Below, piece after piece: positions 1 to 13,480 of a DNA stretch of 64,000 nt (position 1 is the first letter of the stretch; each line of letters opens with the position of its first letter). The DNA comes from Ampullaceana balthica (lineage: Eukaryota > Mollusca > Gastropoda > Lymnaeidae), in NCBI GenBank assembly GCA_944989445.1, contig CALYLW010000542.1, forward strand, positions 310,001 to 374,000, in the 5' to 3' direction. The notes beneath the pieces are model-generated. The model saw only the letters and a program-made list of their open reading frames with translations, searched no databases and was not told where the DNA came from. The translations under genes were made by a program, and so were the position numbers.

Positions 1-83
1 CCTTAATCGAAATTTTTCGATTAATTAATCGATAATTTTTCAAAAGTTAACGATTAAATTTAAATTAATCGATAACAGCCCTA
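1..83. mobile_element. Terminus of an hAT-like/MITE element
   Basis: AT-rich sequence built from ATCGATTAA words ends at 'cagccctag'. Read on the minus strand this is a CAGGGCTG-type terminus like many hAT-derived MITEs. The rest of the element lies outside the window, so the family is a guess. Confidence 0.35.
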
Positions 84-212
84 GCCAAAACACGTCACTT
101 AAGGTCTCAAGTTACGAGAAACAGTAAAGTAATAATTGTAGCATCACATTGGTAAACAAAAGAAACGAAATTTTTGCGATGTCTCTTTCTTTAACTATTG
201 AATAACTCATCC

Positions 213-1439
213 ATCGTAGCTTCCCCTTACAATCAGTGCCATAGCTTCCACTTACAATCAGTCGAATAGCTTCCCCTTACAATCAGTGGCATAGCTTCCA
301 CTTACAATCAGTGGCATAGCTTCCACTTACAATCAGTGTCATAGCTTCCACTTACAATCAGTGGCATAGCTTTCACCTACAATCAGTGGCACAGCTTCCA
401 CTTACAATCAGTGGCATAATTCCACTTACAATCAGTGGCATAGCTTTCACTTACAATCAGTGGCACAGCTTCCACTTACAATCAGTGGCATAGCTTTCAC
501 ATACAATCAGTGGAACAGCTTCCACTTACAATCAGTGGCATAGCTTCCATTTACAATCAGTTGCATAGTTTCCACTTACAATCAGTGGCATAGCTTCCAC
601 TTACAATCAGTGGCATAGCTTCCACTTACAATCAGTGGCAAAATTTCACTTACAATCAGTGACATAGCTTCCCCTTACAATCAGTGGCATAGCTTCCACT
701 TACAATCAGTGGCATAGCTTCCATTTACAATCAGTTGCATAGTTTCCACTTACAATCAGTGGCATAGCTTCCACTTACAATCAGTGGCATAATTCCCCTT
801 ACAATCAGTGACATAGCTTCCCCTTACAATCAGTGGCATAGCTTCCACTTACAATCAGTGGCATAGCTTCCCCTTACTTACAATCAGTGGCATAGCTTCC
901 CCTTACAATCAGTGGCATAGCTTCCCCTTACTTACAATCAGTGGCATAGCTTCCCCTTACAATCAGTGGCATAGCTTCCCCTTACTTACAATCAGTGGCA
1001 TAGCTACCCCTTACAATCAGTGGCATAGCTTCCCCTTACAATCAGTGGTATAGCTTCCACTTACAATCAGTGGCATAGCTTTCACTTACAATCAGTGGAA
1101 CAGCTTCCACTTACAATCAGTGGCATAGCTTCCATTTACAATCAGTTGCATAGTTTCCACTTACAATCAGTGGCATAGCTTCCACTTACAATCAGTGGCA
1201 TAATTCCCACTTACAATCAGTGACATAGCTTCCCCTTACAATCAGTGGGCATAGCTTCCACTTACAATCAGTGGCATAGCTTCCCCTTACTTACAATCAG
1301 TGGCATAGCTTCCCCTTACAATCAGTGGCATAGCTTCCCCTTACTTACAATCAGTGGCATAGCTTCCCCTTACAATCAGTGGCATAGCTTCCCCTTACAA
1401 TCAGTGGCATAGCTTCTACTTACAATCAGTGACATAGTT
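213..1439. repeat. 25-bp minisatellite, about 48 copies
   Basis: Tandem units contain 'cagtggcatagcttccac' followed by 'ttacaat', with a period of 25 bp. Frequent variants change ccac to cccc, and several units are lengthened to 29 bp by an extra 'ttac'. No open frame persists through it. The interval between the window-start element and this array shows nothing recognisable. Confidence 0.95.
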
Positions 1440-1904
1440 TTTAAACTATTCCCAAATTTATTACCATTGGGGCTCTGACTGTGTGTATTGAATTTTAAAA
1501 CTTGTTTCATCGCCATTAATTGTCGGTTTCCGACTTGCTTAGAAGTTCCAGGTCTAGTTTGGACTTGAATCTACACGTTTCATTGCCAAATGTAGTGTAA
1601 TGTAGCTAAAAGAGTCCCAGCAAACAAATTTTACAGGGTAGAGAGTAACAGAGTTACGCGGGGTAACAATTTCATATGTTGTCATGTTGGTTCTCAAACT
1701 TAAGGATTATAATTAGATTTATTTTTAATGTCTGCTTATCTTTCGCCTTCCGGAGGTATGATTGGCATACGTCCTGGGCGCTTGGTGTTGCATTGTTGGT
1801 GCGTGGTGGTCGTTCTGGTATGTAATTACCCACCTGCACGACCAAGCAGTATAGATGACGGCATATTTTGGGTGTAACTCCCTCCACCCACTCTGCCCCC
1901 CGTC
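1440..1904. other. Unannotated spacer
   Basis: Single-copy-looking sequence between the 25-bp array and the G/T-rich region. I see no coding or repeat signature. The small minus-strand frames here have no recognisable domain and are treated as chance. Confidence 0.4.
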
Positions 1905-4900
1905 GACGACGTATGCGACTGGGTGGTTGTGGGAAATTTTATCACAACCCCGAGACTTTAATTAGGGGAGGCTTGACGGAAACCAAACGCTAGATTCCCG
2001 CGATGGGGGACATTGATGGCTTTGGCCCGATTTCCGTGGTTATTGGTTATGTTGGTTGGGTGATATGAGTTGTATGTTTTTCTGGGGTGCTGATTTGTGA
2101 TTTATTGATACCATGAGTCCTTCTTTGATCAGGTTTTTCGCTGATGACTTGTAGGAACCACGACCCTTGTGTTTCCTGGTCACACATTTATATGACTTCA
2201 TTTTAGCTTTGAGATTTGATATCTCGGGGTTCGTACTTGTGAGGGGGGCAGGCGTTCGGGTAGGGTTGCAGTATAAACTGTCACGTGACTTTTTGCAGTA
2301 TGTGTATGGGTAATTCGTGGTTTTAATCATACTCTTGGCAGGCGTCAGGGGACATGGGACGAAGGTCTTGTGGCTGGGGAATACAGGCCGCCCCCCCAGG
2401 ATGATAAAAGGAGAGATTAGATGGCAAGAGGGGGCCTCTCTTGGTCCACCGTATAATTGGCGTCACCCGCTTATTTGGATACAGTCTGTCTAAACACGGT
2501 GGAGGGGATCCTGAACGTCCTACGTCGGATGGTGGGCAACGCCGCAATGCGCCTACTAGCGGACCTCCGCCTAGTTCAACTGTGTGGAGGGGGGCAGCGG
2601 GGGGAGAACAACAAGAGAAAAGCAAAGAAGCGAGGTAGTGTCGTGGTTAAAGTTGATAGGAATGGATACAATGCGGGTGGGACAGGACCTCTGTATATGG
2701 AGTTAATTCGGCGGCATCGGTCTTATGTGTGGAGGGGGGGAGCTAAAGTTCAAGGGGGTGGGGTGACTAAAGATGGGACACAGGTTCATTATGGTATATA
2801 TTTTGGTGAGTAAAACAGTGGTAATTGTTTCGTATGGGTGGAGATTCGTGTATGTGTGTGGGAGTATGTATTGGCGTCGCTTAGGGTGTTAGACTGGTGA
2901 CTGGGGGTGTAATCGTGTGGGGTTCGGGTTTAGTACTGGGCGGGGCTGTGGCCGTGAGGGGGTGAGGGGTGGGACGTAGCGGAGGCAGGTTTGCGGGCTG
3001 GTAGGTATTTTAGATGATGGGTTGAATACTGTCCGGTTTTGTTACGTGGTACTTGACGTTCCTGCGCAGGCTTGCCCTTGGGGTTGTTCTGGGGGGGGTG
3101 GGAGGCTTATATCGTGTGTAAGTTTTATTTGCCCAGGGGTCCTGGTGACAAGAGCGATGATTCATGCAGGGGGAGTCTAAAAAGCCCCAACAACCATAAA
3201 CCAAGGACCCGATTTTATTTATGTATGCGGTTCCAATCGGACAAGGACGGGTGCCTCTTAAGCCACCCTAAAAAATGGGATCGGTGTTGTACTTGTTATC
3301 AGTTACTGGGGTGGCATTGAGCCTCTGCGGCGATTATAAGGCAACAGAGACTTTGACATCCCCCCACTCACCACTCCCCACCCAGTCACCGCCCCCATTG
3401 GCGTTTAGTAACCACTAGGGCGGCTCAGGTTTGGTTAGTCAAAGTTAGATACGCGTAAACAATGATTATTGGCGGGTTGTAGGCAAAGGGATAATCATCA
3501 TTTTATTACAGTCATGCCCATGCCGGGTGGTTGAGGGCGCGTGCGGTTAATTATCGCATGGGGAAGCTGAGATGGGGCATTTACATCCGTACCTTAGGGG
3601 GTGGTAATGTCGTGGGGGGCACATGTTTAGTTGTGTATTTTACGGGTGGGCGTTCTTGTCCAGTTATCGGGACTGCGGTATGGGGTAGGTGGGGATGGTT
3701 AGCTCGTGATGGGTCACAATGAGGTCAGGGGACGGGGCGGGTGGGGCCGGTTGAGGACCGAATAATGGCGTATGGGTTTACACAACCAAAGGCGGTAGGT
3801 AGGGCGGCCCGCGGTAGGGGCAGGGCTTTAAGGGTCGCCTGTGAGGGTTTATCCAGGGTATTGGGGGTCAGGGCGACGGCCCGGGGTTGAGGTTTTGGCG
3901 TCCCAGGGTATGGAGGGTTGGAGGCGGAGCCGTAGGAACCTGACGTGATGGGGACATCTTGTAAGTGTTTTTCCTTGCGTGGATATGACGCAGATGCGGA
4001 CAACTCTTTAAGTAGTACTGTTGGGTTGCGGTGGCATTTCTGTGCCAGTTGGGGTCCCCTGGATATTGTTTCGTAGGAGCGCGGATTGATGTTTTGTGGG
4101 TCACGGTGTACTGGTGTCAGTGTGGGTGGGGCGGTTCGGTGATGGGTTATGCTGTCGGCCGGAGTGGTGGTTGGCCCCTGGGGATATGAGTGGGTGTAAA
4201 TGTGTAGGAGGGTAGGTTCTGGGGTCGCGGTTAATCGACAGTCGTTGGGAGACATTATTAGGGTGACTGTTGGGGGGATGGTGGATCTAGCGATGGCCCA
4301 GGCTTTTACGTGGTTATTTTTTGGGCGCTGGATTTATGTGTTGGGTACTGTGTATGGGGTCATGCTCTGGGTTGGTTCGGTGCTTGGAGACCTTGTCTAG
4401 TCGTTTTTGTGGGGGGTTAGGTGGGGGACATTGACGGGGTTAGTTTTTTGGGTTTTGTTAATTCTTTTATTGTGTTCGGCCGTCATGTTCATGTGTCTTA
4501 TCAGGGGTTGTGCGGTGTGCTGGGACACAAGGTGTATGGATACTTTTGGGTGGTGGGATCCTGAGTATGGGTCACCTTTTAATGTGTTTCTGTGGGGTGC
4601 GGTGGCGGAAGGTGGCCTGCGGTAACGTTGTGGGGTATGGGTAGGGGCGTACAGGTTCGGCCGGGTAGATACAACGCGTGTGGGGCCCTCCAAAGGATAT
4701 GGGGTACGGAAGCGCGCGGCGACGCGCGGTGTGTGATGGGTAAGAGGGAATGGGGCTCCTTTGCGCGTGTGGTAATGTCGGACGATGGACGTATGGTTAC
4801 GTGTGTGTCACTTTGGCGGCAAGCCTCAGGGTGAGGTGGTCGTTGGGTATGCGGTAAGCGGTGTAGGGGGGGGTGAGTCGGGTCGGGTTCTGACGTAGGG

Positions 4901-7900
4901 AGTGGGAGGTAACTTGGGTAGGCCGTGTACGGGGGGGGAGGTTAGGTGTGGCAGCGGATGGGTAGTGGGTAATCGGGGACGGAGTGCGGTTTATGGTACG
5001 TCTCGGCGTCCTTCGGGTATTCGTGTATTTGGTTGACGTGGGCGGTTAGGTGTGGGGGTATGGGTAGGGCTAGTCGCTAGGGGGAGGTATGGTCGCGTCA
5101 ATTGTTAGGTTGGGTACTTGTAAGGGTTTCATGGTCTTGGGGTGCGTAACTGCCGATGGGACTGTTAAAGGGTTATTCATCGCGCCGGCCCGGGGTGCGG
5201 TTTGGGCGTAAGGTTACTTGGGTATCGTTGCGTCGTGGATTCCTAGAGCTCGTTGGGGAACTCTTTTAGTCGGTACCTTTTGGGTGGAAACTCGTAGATG
5301 GGAACACATTTTCGTCGTTTAGGGGGGGCGGCGAATGGTTTGAAAGTGATGGGGTAAGGTTATGCGGGTAGGAGCGGGGTTGCAGGGCGTTGTGGGGTAA
5401 GGGTATGGGGTAGGCCTGCGGGTGCGGGTTCACATGTGAGGGGTATCGGGTAGCTCGCAGGTAGGGGGGGTGGGGGTTATACGAGAGATGGGTACCATTG
5501 TTCGGTCCGGTAGTTGGGACCCGGTGGTCACTGTGTGGAGGCAGGGTAGTGGGCTCTGCGGGGGTCGCGTACACTGCTGAGTTGGCGTACCGATTAAGGT
5601 ACATGGGGTATTATAACAGGGGGACAATGGAGTGAGGCATGTAGTGATCGGAGTCACTGGTATGGCGGGTATGGTTGGGTGTGTTTATATAGTCCCCCCT
5701 ACGTTGGGACGTATGGGTCAGGAGGGTAGGGGGGACCCGGGGTTAGGTGCTGGGCGGTCATGGGTAAGGGGAGTAGAGAGGGGCGAGGGTTCAGCACGTG
5801 TGGGCCACACTGGATACGCGGTAGCACCGGGTAGGGGGAGAGTGGGGATCTTTTGGGGAGGCACGGACTGGTTCGTGGTGACTGCGTGGGGGTGGGACTC
5901 TCGAGGTCCTGGGGGCTTGTTGGTACCGTGGGTATTTTGGGTGGGATCTGCTGATGGGTCATTGTTAGTGGTGTATTTGGGGGTGCGGGTTTTATAGTGG
6001 CTTGGGTGTAATGTTCTAGGGGATCATTTGGGGTAGGAATAGGTGTGGGCGTAAGAGGTACGGGTTGTCATTATGGGGATTTTGAAATCGTGTTGGGTCA
6101 CATTTGTAGTTACGTGTCTGTGGATCGGGTGGTTATCGTGTTGGGTAAGGTATGCGTGTTACTTATCTGGGGGCGCGCAGTGTGCTGTGGCGGGTAAGGA
6201 GTCTGGTGATCATTTGGCGGCCTGCGTATCTGTGTTGTTGGGTCATGGGTGAGGTGGTAGGGTGGGCGGGGTTATCCCGTCATGATGGGCGGATATGGGT
6301 AGGCGGGCTCGTGTGGGCTTTGGATATGACCCGATGGGTCACCAGGAGGGTATGGTTCGGGTACTAGGGGCGTGATGTCACCTGTGGGGTCACATTGGTT
6401 TGTTTATTTGGGTCGTCGAGTTTCTGGGACTCGGGAGGTGTGTAGTACGAGTAGGGGGGCGGGGTTCATGTCGTGGGCGGTCTTCGGTAAAGAGGGATGT
6501 AGGCTGTGGGGTGGTACTGTCGTTGGAGTCAGCGTTCGGGCACGGTATTTTGGCTAGTGGACTGGATACTAAGATCCTGGGCATTTACGTTGTTACTTTT
6601 GGAGTTTTGACAACTCGTGATGGGAACATTTACACGGCCCCCCATCGTGTTACATTTTTGGGTGGATAACTTGAGCTTGGGACATTTTCCCGTGTTACAT
6701 TTTGGGGGAACTGAGATTGGGACCAGGGGATAAATGGGGTAGTGCTCGCGGGGTGTGTTTGCGGGACCTTGTCTTATGGTTATTTTGGGAGCGCGGGAGT
6801 TCGGTCGTGGGGTATAGTGTCCGGTCGGTTCTTAGGGGGTATGGATTGTCCGAATCGGGGTTCTCTGGTTAGGGGGAATGGGGGAGGGCGTTCGGTATAG
6901 TGCAGGCGTTAAGAGGAAGGTCTGGGGTAGGCTAGGGGTGGGTACACTGCGGTGTGGGGTAAGGGTCTGGGGTACGGGGGACGGGGGATTATGTCCTCAG
7001 TGGGGTTATGGGGGGTAGTAGGGTATGGGGGGCGGGGTCGTGGATTACGCGTTGTTGGGGCTTCTTCTTTTCAGGGTTACTGTTGGCGGTCCCGGTTCTG
7101 TGTTGCGGTATCGTGTAATGTCGGTGGTAGGTGAGGGGGTATCTGTGTGTGAGGTCCTGTTAACTTGGGTACGGTAGAGGGGACGAATGAGGTTTTTGGG
7201 TACAGGGTAAATTGGGTATGTTGGCCGTGTGGTTACGCGACCTTCCGTGGGCGTACATGGGTAGTGGGTTTTTCGGGTGGAACTGAGATGGGAACATTTA
7301 CGTGTTAATTTTGAGGTGGTCGGTGGCGTCGGCTTTCTGACAGATGGGGGATTTTTACGTGTCTTAGTTTGCGCTGTGGTTCATGTTCTGGGCCCCGCGA
7401 CTTGGTACGGGGGTAGGGCGTGGGTGGCTGTTGGAACTGTGTTGGCGGCATTTGTCCCGTGGGTAGGGTGGAGTTGGGATAGCCGTGGTCGTGGGACTGG
7501 TTAGGGCGGGTTCAATTCCTTGGGGCTTGGATACTAGAGATCCGGCCGGGTTGGGTAAAGGTTATACTGTTCTGTTTGGCGATGGTTCTGTCCGGTTTGG
7601 AGTATGTTTAGTGTGTACGGTGGGGCGTGGGCTTTTTTGTTGTGAAATGTGTTGGGTCTTTGTAGGGTCGTCTTTTTGCGGATGGTTTATGAGTTGCTGT
7701 AATGTAACTGGTTTTTCGCGGAGCGGAGATCGTTTTCGGGTAAGGGTATGGGGGTCTTTTGGGGGGATAATGAGCGGTGGGGAAATGGACGTGTGTTCTT
7801 TTGGCGGTGGGAACTGTGATGGGTATTATGTAGTGGTATCGGGGGGTTGGATCCGGTGATGGTCATGTTCTTGCGTGTACGTCTAAGGGCGGACGCTGTT

Positions 7901-10900
7901 GTGGAGGTAAGGGTATGGGGTAGGGGGGACGTGGTTTATGGGGTGGGACGGAAGGGCTAGTGGTTCCGGGGAAGGGGGTTATGTGTGGCGCAGTCTCGGC
8001 TTATGGGTTCGTTTGGAGGCGTGTGTAATGTGTATGGCGACTGGGTACGTCGTGCTAGGTTGGGGGGTTATCTCGATGGGGAATGTGAACGTGGGGGTAT
8101 TTTTGGGTTGCATCTCGGAGTTAGCTAGGGGTCTGGGTAGGGGGGTCGGGGGGCTGGTTAGGTGGGGGTATGGTTATTTCGGTAAATTTGGGGCGTGGGC
8201 GCGTTAGGTGTGGGGTATGGGTAGGCCATGGTTAGTAGGGGGTGTGGATCTGAGATGGGTCATTGTTCGGGTTTCTTTTGGGTGGTACTGTGTAGAGAGG
8301 GCGAATGTGTACGTAGGGTGGTGGGGCTGGCCTTCAGAAGACGGTGCGGGTATGAAGGTCTTGGGAACGGTTCGGGTCCCCGTTAAGTGTCTGGGTATGG
8401 GTGGGGGGTAGGGCTGAAGGTGCGTTCTGTGTGTAGGGGCTACTCTGTTTACGCACAAAAACCACCACCAAGGGGGTCCGGGGGGAGGGGGTTACGGTTG
8501 TGAGGGAAACAGGCGTATGGGGTAGGAGCGAGGGCGCCGACAGGTGAGGTGGGGGTACAGGTTTCATGGGGTCAGAGGGTGCCGCGCGGGCTATATGTGT
8601 TAGGGGTCTTTAGTAGGGGTTCAGGGTGGGGAGGTTCGAACAGTGTGGGTATGGGATAGGGGGTAGGTTGGGGTGGATATGTGTGGGTGTGGGGGGTAAT
8701 GGCTATGGGGGTCGGGAAGGAGGGGTAGCTGTGTGGGGTATGGGTATGGGGTCGTGGGGCGGTGGTAAGTGCCCGATGCGGTCTGTTTTAGTGTTTCGTT
8801 TGCAGCCACCGTATGGTTATGTGATGGTGTGTTGTTTAGGGGGTGTCTGTCGGGGGGGTTTAGGTTCGTGGGAGGACTTGGGTAGTGGTTTCTGTTCGGG
8901 TTCGGGGGATCTGTGATGGGAAATTTTATTGTTTCGGTTGGGTGGTTTGTGTTGGGACATTGTTTAGCCGGTGGACTTTTGGGCTGGGTTAATGAGGATG
9001 GGTCAATTTTCGTGGTACTACGTTTGGGTAGTTTCTGGTGGGCGATCACGGGTAATTCGGGATAGGATAGCGGGCTGAGACTGTTTTGGGGGTCATGGTA
9101 ATTGCGTTCGTTTGGGTGGATAGATCGCTGTTGGGGTCTGGGAAGTGGGTAGTTTGGGCCGCTGGGATATGAAGTTTGGGCTACTTGTTCGCTGTTACTT
9201 TTGCGCGGGGGAAATCTGCGTGCAATTCGGGAACTCCCGCGCGATATTTAGTGTGGTCTTCATAGGGGGACTTACCGGTTGCGCGAGTGGGTCCAGGGTC
9301 ATCGGGGCTAGGGGGGGGTTGCGAAATGAGAATCGATGGGTAAGCTTACGAACGTTAATTATTGGGTTAGGAACTGTGAGGGGACTGTTACAGTGTTACC
9401 TTCTTTGGGTCTGGATCATGACGATGGGTCATTTACGTGTTAACTTTTGGGTGGGAAAGGTGCATTGTGTATTGTCAAAGGTTACTTAGCTGGGGCGGAG
9501 CTGTTTATGAGGACTGGTTAGGGTTGGTTTTCTTCTTGGGGGGTTTGACCGTGGGGTCGCCGGTAATGGGGCTAGGCTAGGGGACAGATGATTTGGGTCC
9601 ACATGTCTTTGGTTCTTTTGAGGTGGTACTGGAGGTAGGGCGTCATGGTTCGCACGGTGTCTTGTGGCGGCGGTACAGGTGTGGAGGTCTATGTTTTTCC
9701 GGGTTTACAGTTTCTGGAGTGGTTATAGCGTGGGTACCCGGATGGTTAAGTGGTCTATGTGGGGCTGGTGGCGTGGATATTATGTCGCTCGGGGGATGTG
9801 GTCGGAGTCGGAGGGGCGGCGGGTAATGTGATGGGTCTTTTTCGTAGTTACTTTTGGGTGGAACGGTCGTTGCGGTAATATTAAGTGTTACTTTTGGACG
9901 TGGAAATTTCTGTGTTGGGACCCCTGTACTTGTTACAGTATCGGGGGGTGCTGATCGGGTACATGTCTATTGTTTAATTTTGGAGGTGGTTCTGAGCACT
10001 GGGGAACATTTACGTGTGTGACTTTAGGTAATGGGGCAACTTGTAGTTGGGGACTTTTATGTCCGTGTTTCTATTTTGGGTGCGTTCCTGAGCTTGGGTC
10101 CTGTTACATGGAGACTTAGCAGGGGTTGCTGTTATGGGTCCTGTTACATTTTCTATTTTGGGTGGGGAACTAGAGATGGGAATTTACGAAGGTACTTTTG
10201 GGTCTTGGAAATCGTGATGGGACATTTTCGTGTCTTTTTTTGGGTGTGGAACCTGAGATGGTTGAATTTTTAGTGTTTCACTTTTGGGTTGTACTGAGAT
10301 GGGGACAATAATAAGTGTAATTGTTATATTATAGGGGTGAGTGATTTGGAACGGTTCATGTTACGTTTGGGTAGGATCACTGAGTTGGGTCTTTTGATCG
10401 TGTTACTTTGGGGGGTGGGTGGAATCCTGTCGATGGGTATCACAATGGGTCGTAGTTAATTTTGGGTGGTAATGAGTTGGCGGCGGAATTTTACCGTGTG
10501 CTAGGTTAGGGTGGTCTGAATTGGGGCATTTACGTGTTTACTTTTGCCCGAAGGTGGTTCTGAGATGGGGGGGGTATTCTTTTCCGTGTTTCTTTGGGGG
10601 GGCTAATCTTGTGTTCTGGGTACATGTACTGGGGTATGTGGGGGTGGTTCAATGGTGAGGGGTATGGGAAGTGGAGTATTTGGGGTGGATATGTGTGGGG
10701 TACCGGGTATCGGGGGTCGGGGAGCGGGGGTTTAGGACCTTGTGGTATGGGTCAGGGGGTTCGGTTGGGCTGGGTTAGGTTCGTTGGAGTCATGTTCGTG
10801 GGTAGGGGGGGCGTAGGTTAGCGTGATGGTGGTAAGGGTATGGGGTTAGGGAGAGGTTGAGTGTGAGGTGTGGCGGGTAAGGCGGGTTGGGGTAGTAGGC

Positions 10901-11984
10901 CGGGTGGTGAGGTCGTTGGGTCTTTGGTAGTCCCGTTAACTGTGGGGCTACAATGGTTAGGTCGCTGGGGTAATGGGTAGGGGGGGCGTAGGGGGGGGGG
11001 GTGGCGTTAGGCTCGTGCGGGAAACGGGCTATGAGGATTAGGAGAGGGGAAGTGATGTCTTTAGGGTAAGGGTCCTGGAGGTACGGGGTGGGTGGTAGGC
11101 GGGGTTGGGGATTTTTAGTGTTTCTTGTGGGGCTGGGTTCTGAGATGGGTCAAATGTACTTAGTGTTAGGTGGGGCAGTGGTACGGTGAGTTGGGGTCTG
11201 GTACGGGGTTCTTTGGAGGGGGTTATAATGTTAGGAGGTTGGGTCGCTGGGTCGGGGGGAGTGTTGTTTTCCGTCATGGCTAAGGTGGGAGGTATGGGTC
11301 GGTGTTTATTTTGAGCTGGAAATTGAAGATGGGTATTTACTTATTACTTATCTCAGTTTGAGCCCCGTGGTTCGGTGCTTGGGTCATTCGGTAGCGGTTT
11401 AGGGTGCGGGGGGTTAGGTGTAAGGGTGTATTGGTAGGGGGTCAAGGGGGGGTGGTTCGGTCGTGTGGTGTCCTGTTTAAAGTTCAGGGTCATTGTGGGT
11501 GGTTTTCCAGTGTGTGGGTATGGGTATGGTTAGTTTGGGTGGTGGTACTGTGCTGGGGGGTATTTGTTCCCTGGTAATTTTGGCGCCGGGGTTCGGACGT
11601 TGGAAGTCTGGGTAACGGGGGTGGGATGGGGGGTTAATCGTCTGTGGGGGTAAGGGGTAATGTTTTACTTCTAGGACCGGGAAGCGGATAGTGGGTTAAC
11701 TCCGTACACTTGTTTCTCTTTGGGGTTGGCGTGGGCAATTGTGAGTTTGGGGTCTTTTTAGTACGGGTGGGGGCGTGGTGAACTGTGTTGGGTATCGGGT
11801 AGTCGGGCTAGGGGCGGGATGGTGGTTTGTGCCTTGGTGGCTTGTTCGGGGTTAGTGTGGGTGCGTGGCTTAGGACAGTTAGTATGGGGAATGGGTTATC
11901 TATAGTATTATCTTATTGGGTGGAACTGCAGGACTGGACATTTACCCGTCCGTTACTTTTGGCGTGGCTACTCGGCAACTGACG
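1905..11984. repeat. G/T-rich degenerate satellite block
   Basis: About 10 kb in which the plus strand is dominated by G and T, with very many runs of three to seven G. Pieces of the 37-bp satellite found downstream ('gggtggaactgagatggg', 'catttacgtgttac') recur in scrambled form, for example around 6590-6720, 7265-7310, 9420-9460 and 10160-10310. A second recurring word is 'gggtaagggtatggggtag'. No frame has a domain or plausible codon use. It is either a very old satellite or, as I favour, unpolished consensus of a satellite. Short frames called here should not be taken as genes. Confidence 0.7.
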
Positions 11985-12790
11985 TTGGGGACATTTACGT
12001 GTTACTTTTGGGTGGAACTGAGATGGGACCTGTACATGTTACTTCTCGGGGGGAGCTGATATGGGACCTGTACATGTTACTTTTGGGTGGAACTGAGATG
12101 GGACATTTACGTGTTACTTTTGGGTGGAACTGAGATGGGACATTTACGTGTTACTTTTGGGTGGAACTGAGATGGGACCTGTACATGTTACTTTTGGGTG
12201 GAACTGAGATGGGACATTTACGTGTTACTTTTGGGTGGAACTGAGATGGGACATTTACGTGTTACTTTTGGGTGGAACTGAGATGGGACATTTACGTGTT
12301 ACTTTTGGGTGGAACTGAGATGGGACCTGTACATGTTACTTTTGGGTGGAACTGAGATGGGACATTTACGTGTTACTTTTGGGTGGAACTGAGATGGGAC
12401 ATTTACGTGTTACTTTTGGGTGGAACTGAGATGGGACCTGTACATGTTACTTCTCGGGGGAGCTGATATGGGACCTGTACATGTTACTTTTGGGTGGAAC
12501 TGAGATGGGACATTTACGTGTTACTTTTGGGTGGAACTGAGATGGGACATTTACGTGTTACTTTTGGGTGGAACTGAGATGGGACCTGTACATGTTACTT
12601 CTGGGTGGAACTGAGATGGGACCTGTACATGTTACTTTTGGGTGGAACTGAGATGGGACATTTACGATGTTACTTTTGGGTGGAACTGAGATGGGACATT
12701 TACGTGTTACTTTTGGGTGGAACTGAGATGGGACATTTACGTGTTACTTTTGGGTGGAACTGAGATGGGACCTCTGTACATGATACATTC
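11985..12790. repeat. Clean 37-bp satellite array, first block
   Basis: About 22 units with 'ttttgggtggaactgagat' followed by 'gggacatttacgtgttac'. A variant half-unit reads 'gggacctgtacatgttac', so two unit types are interspersed. The period of 37 is not divisible by three, so stops appear in all frames. Confidence 0.93.
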
Positions 12791-13480
12791 GCGGGGGGCT
12801 GATATGGGCACAGCTGGGGTGTGGGGGGGAAGTGGGTTAGGTGTGGGGTCAGGGTATTGGGTAGGAAGGGGGTCGGTTAGGTCCGTGGGGTCCTATGTGT
12901 AGGGGGTCAGGGGGCTGAGTTTCTTGTATATTAGGTTGATGGGTCTGCGGTAGTGTGTACGGATTGGGGGGGTAAGGCGTGTGGGAGTACTGGTTGGGTG
13001 TATGCGAGGGCGGAGTGTGCTGTTTTGGGTAAGGGTATGAGGGTAGGGACTTGGGTTGGCTTATGGTGAGTTGGTGTCTGTTACGTGTGACTGTTGGGGG
13101 GATTGGAGTTGGCAGTCGTTTATCGGGTGTAGGGGGGGTTGGAGGTTCATGCGTGTGGGGTACAGGGTAATGTGGGCTTCAGGATCGGGTCGTTGAGGTG
13201 TGACGGGTCCGGGTACTGGGGTGAGGTGGGGGGGTTCGGAGATGGGGGATGATGGGTAGGGGGTAGTGTGGCGTTTACGTGTGAGAGGGTTTGGGTGAAC
13301 TGCGGTAGAGGGCCGTTAGCGTGTGGGGTATGGGTAGTGTACTATGTTCGCAGTCTGGTGCTGGCTTGTTACGGGTGTACGTGGGCGCAACTGCGTAGGC
13401 AGTGTATGGGTCACTGTGGCGGGAAGGCGTGATGGTGTGGGGTACATGGGTACATGATGGTCGGGTTGGGTGGAACTGGA
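12791..13480. repeat. Degraded island between the two 37-bp blocks
   Basis: About 690 bp with the same G/T-rich texture as 1905-11984 separates two almost perfect arrays. Boundaries with the clean arrays are abrupt. Confidence 0.6.

Noticed and set aside
213..1439. CRISPR-like regular repeats
   Set aside because: Units are contiguous without spacers, and the genome is eukaryotic; it is a minisatellite.
1672..11277. Dozens of frames of 60-180 codons in the G/T-rich block
   Set aside because: Their composition follows the base bias (Gly/Val/Trp-rich or Pro/Thr/His-rich), no domain is recognisable, and the DNA is degenerate satellite.
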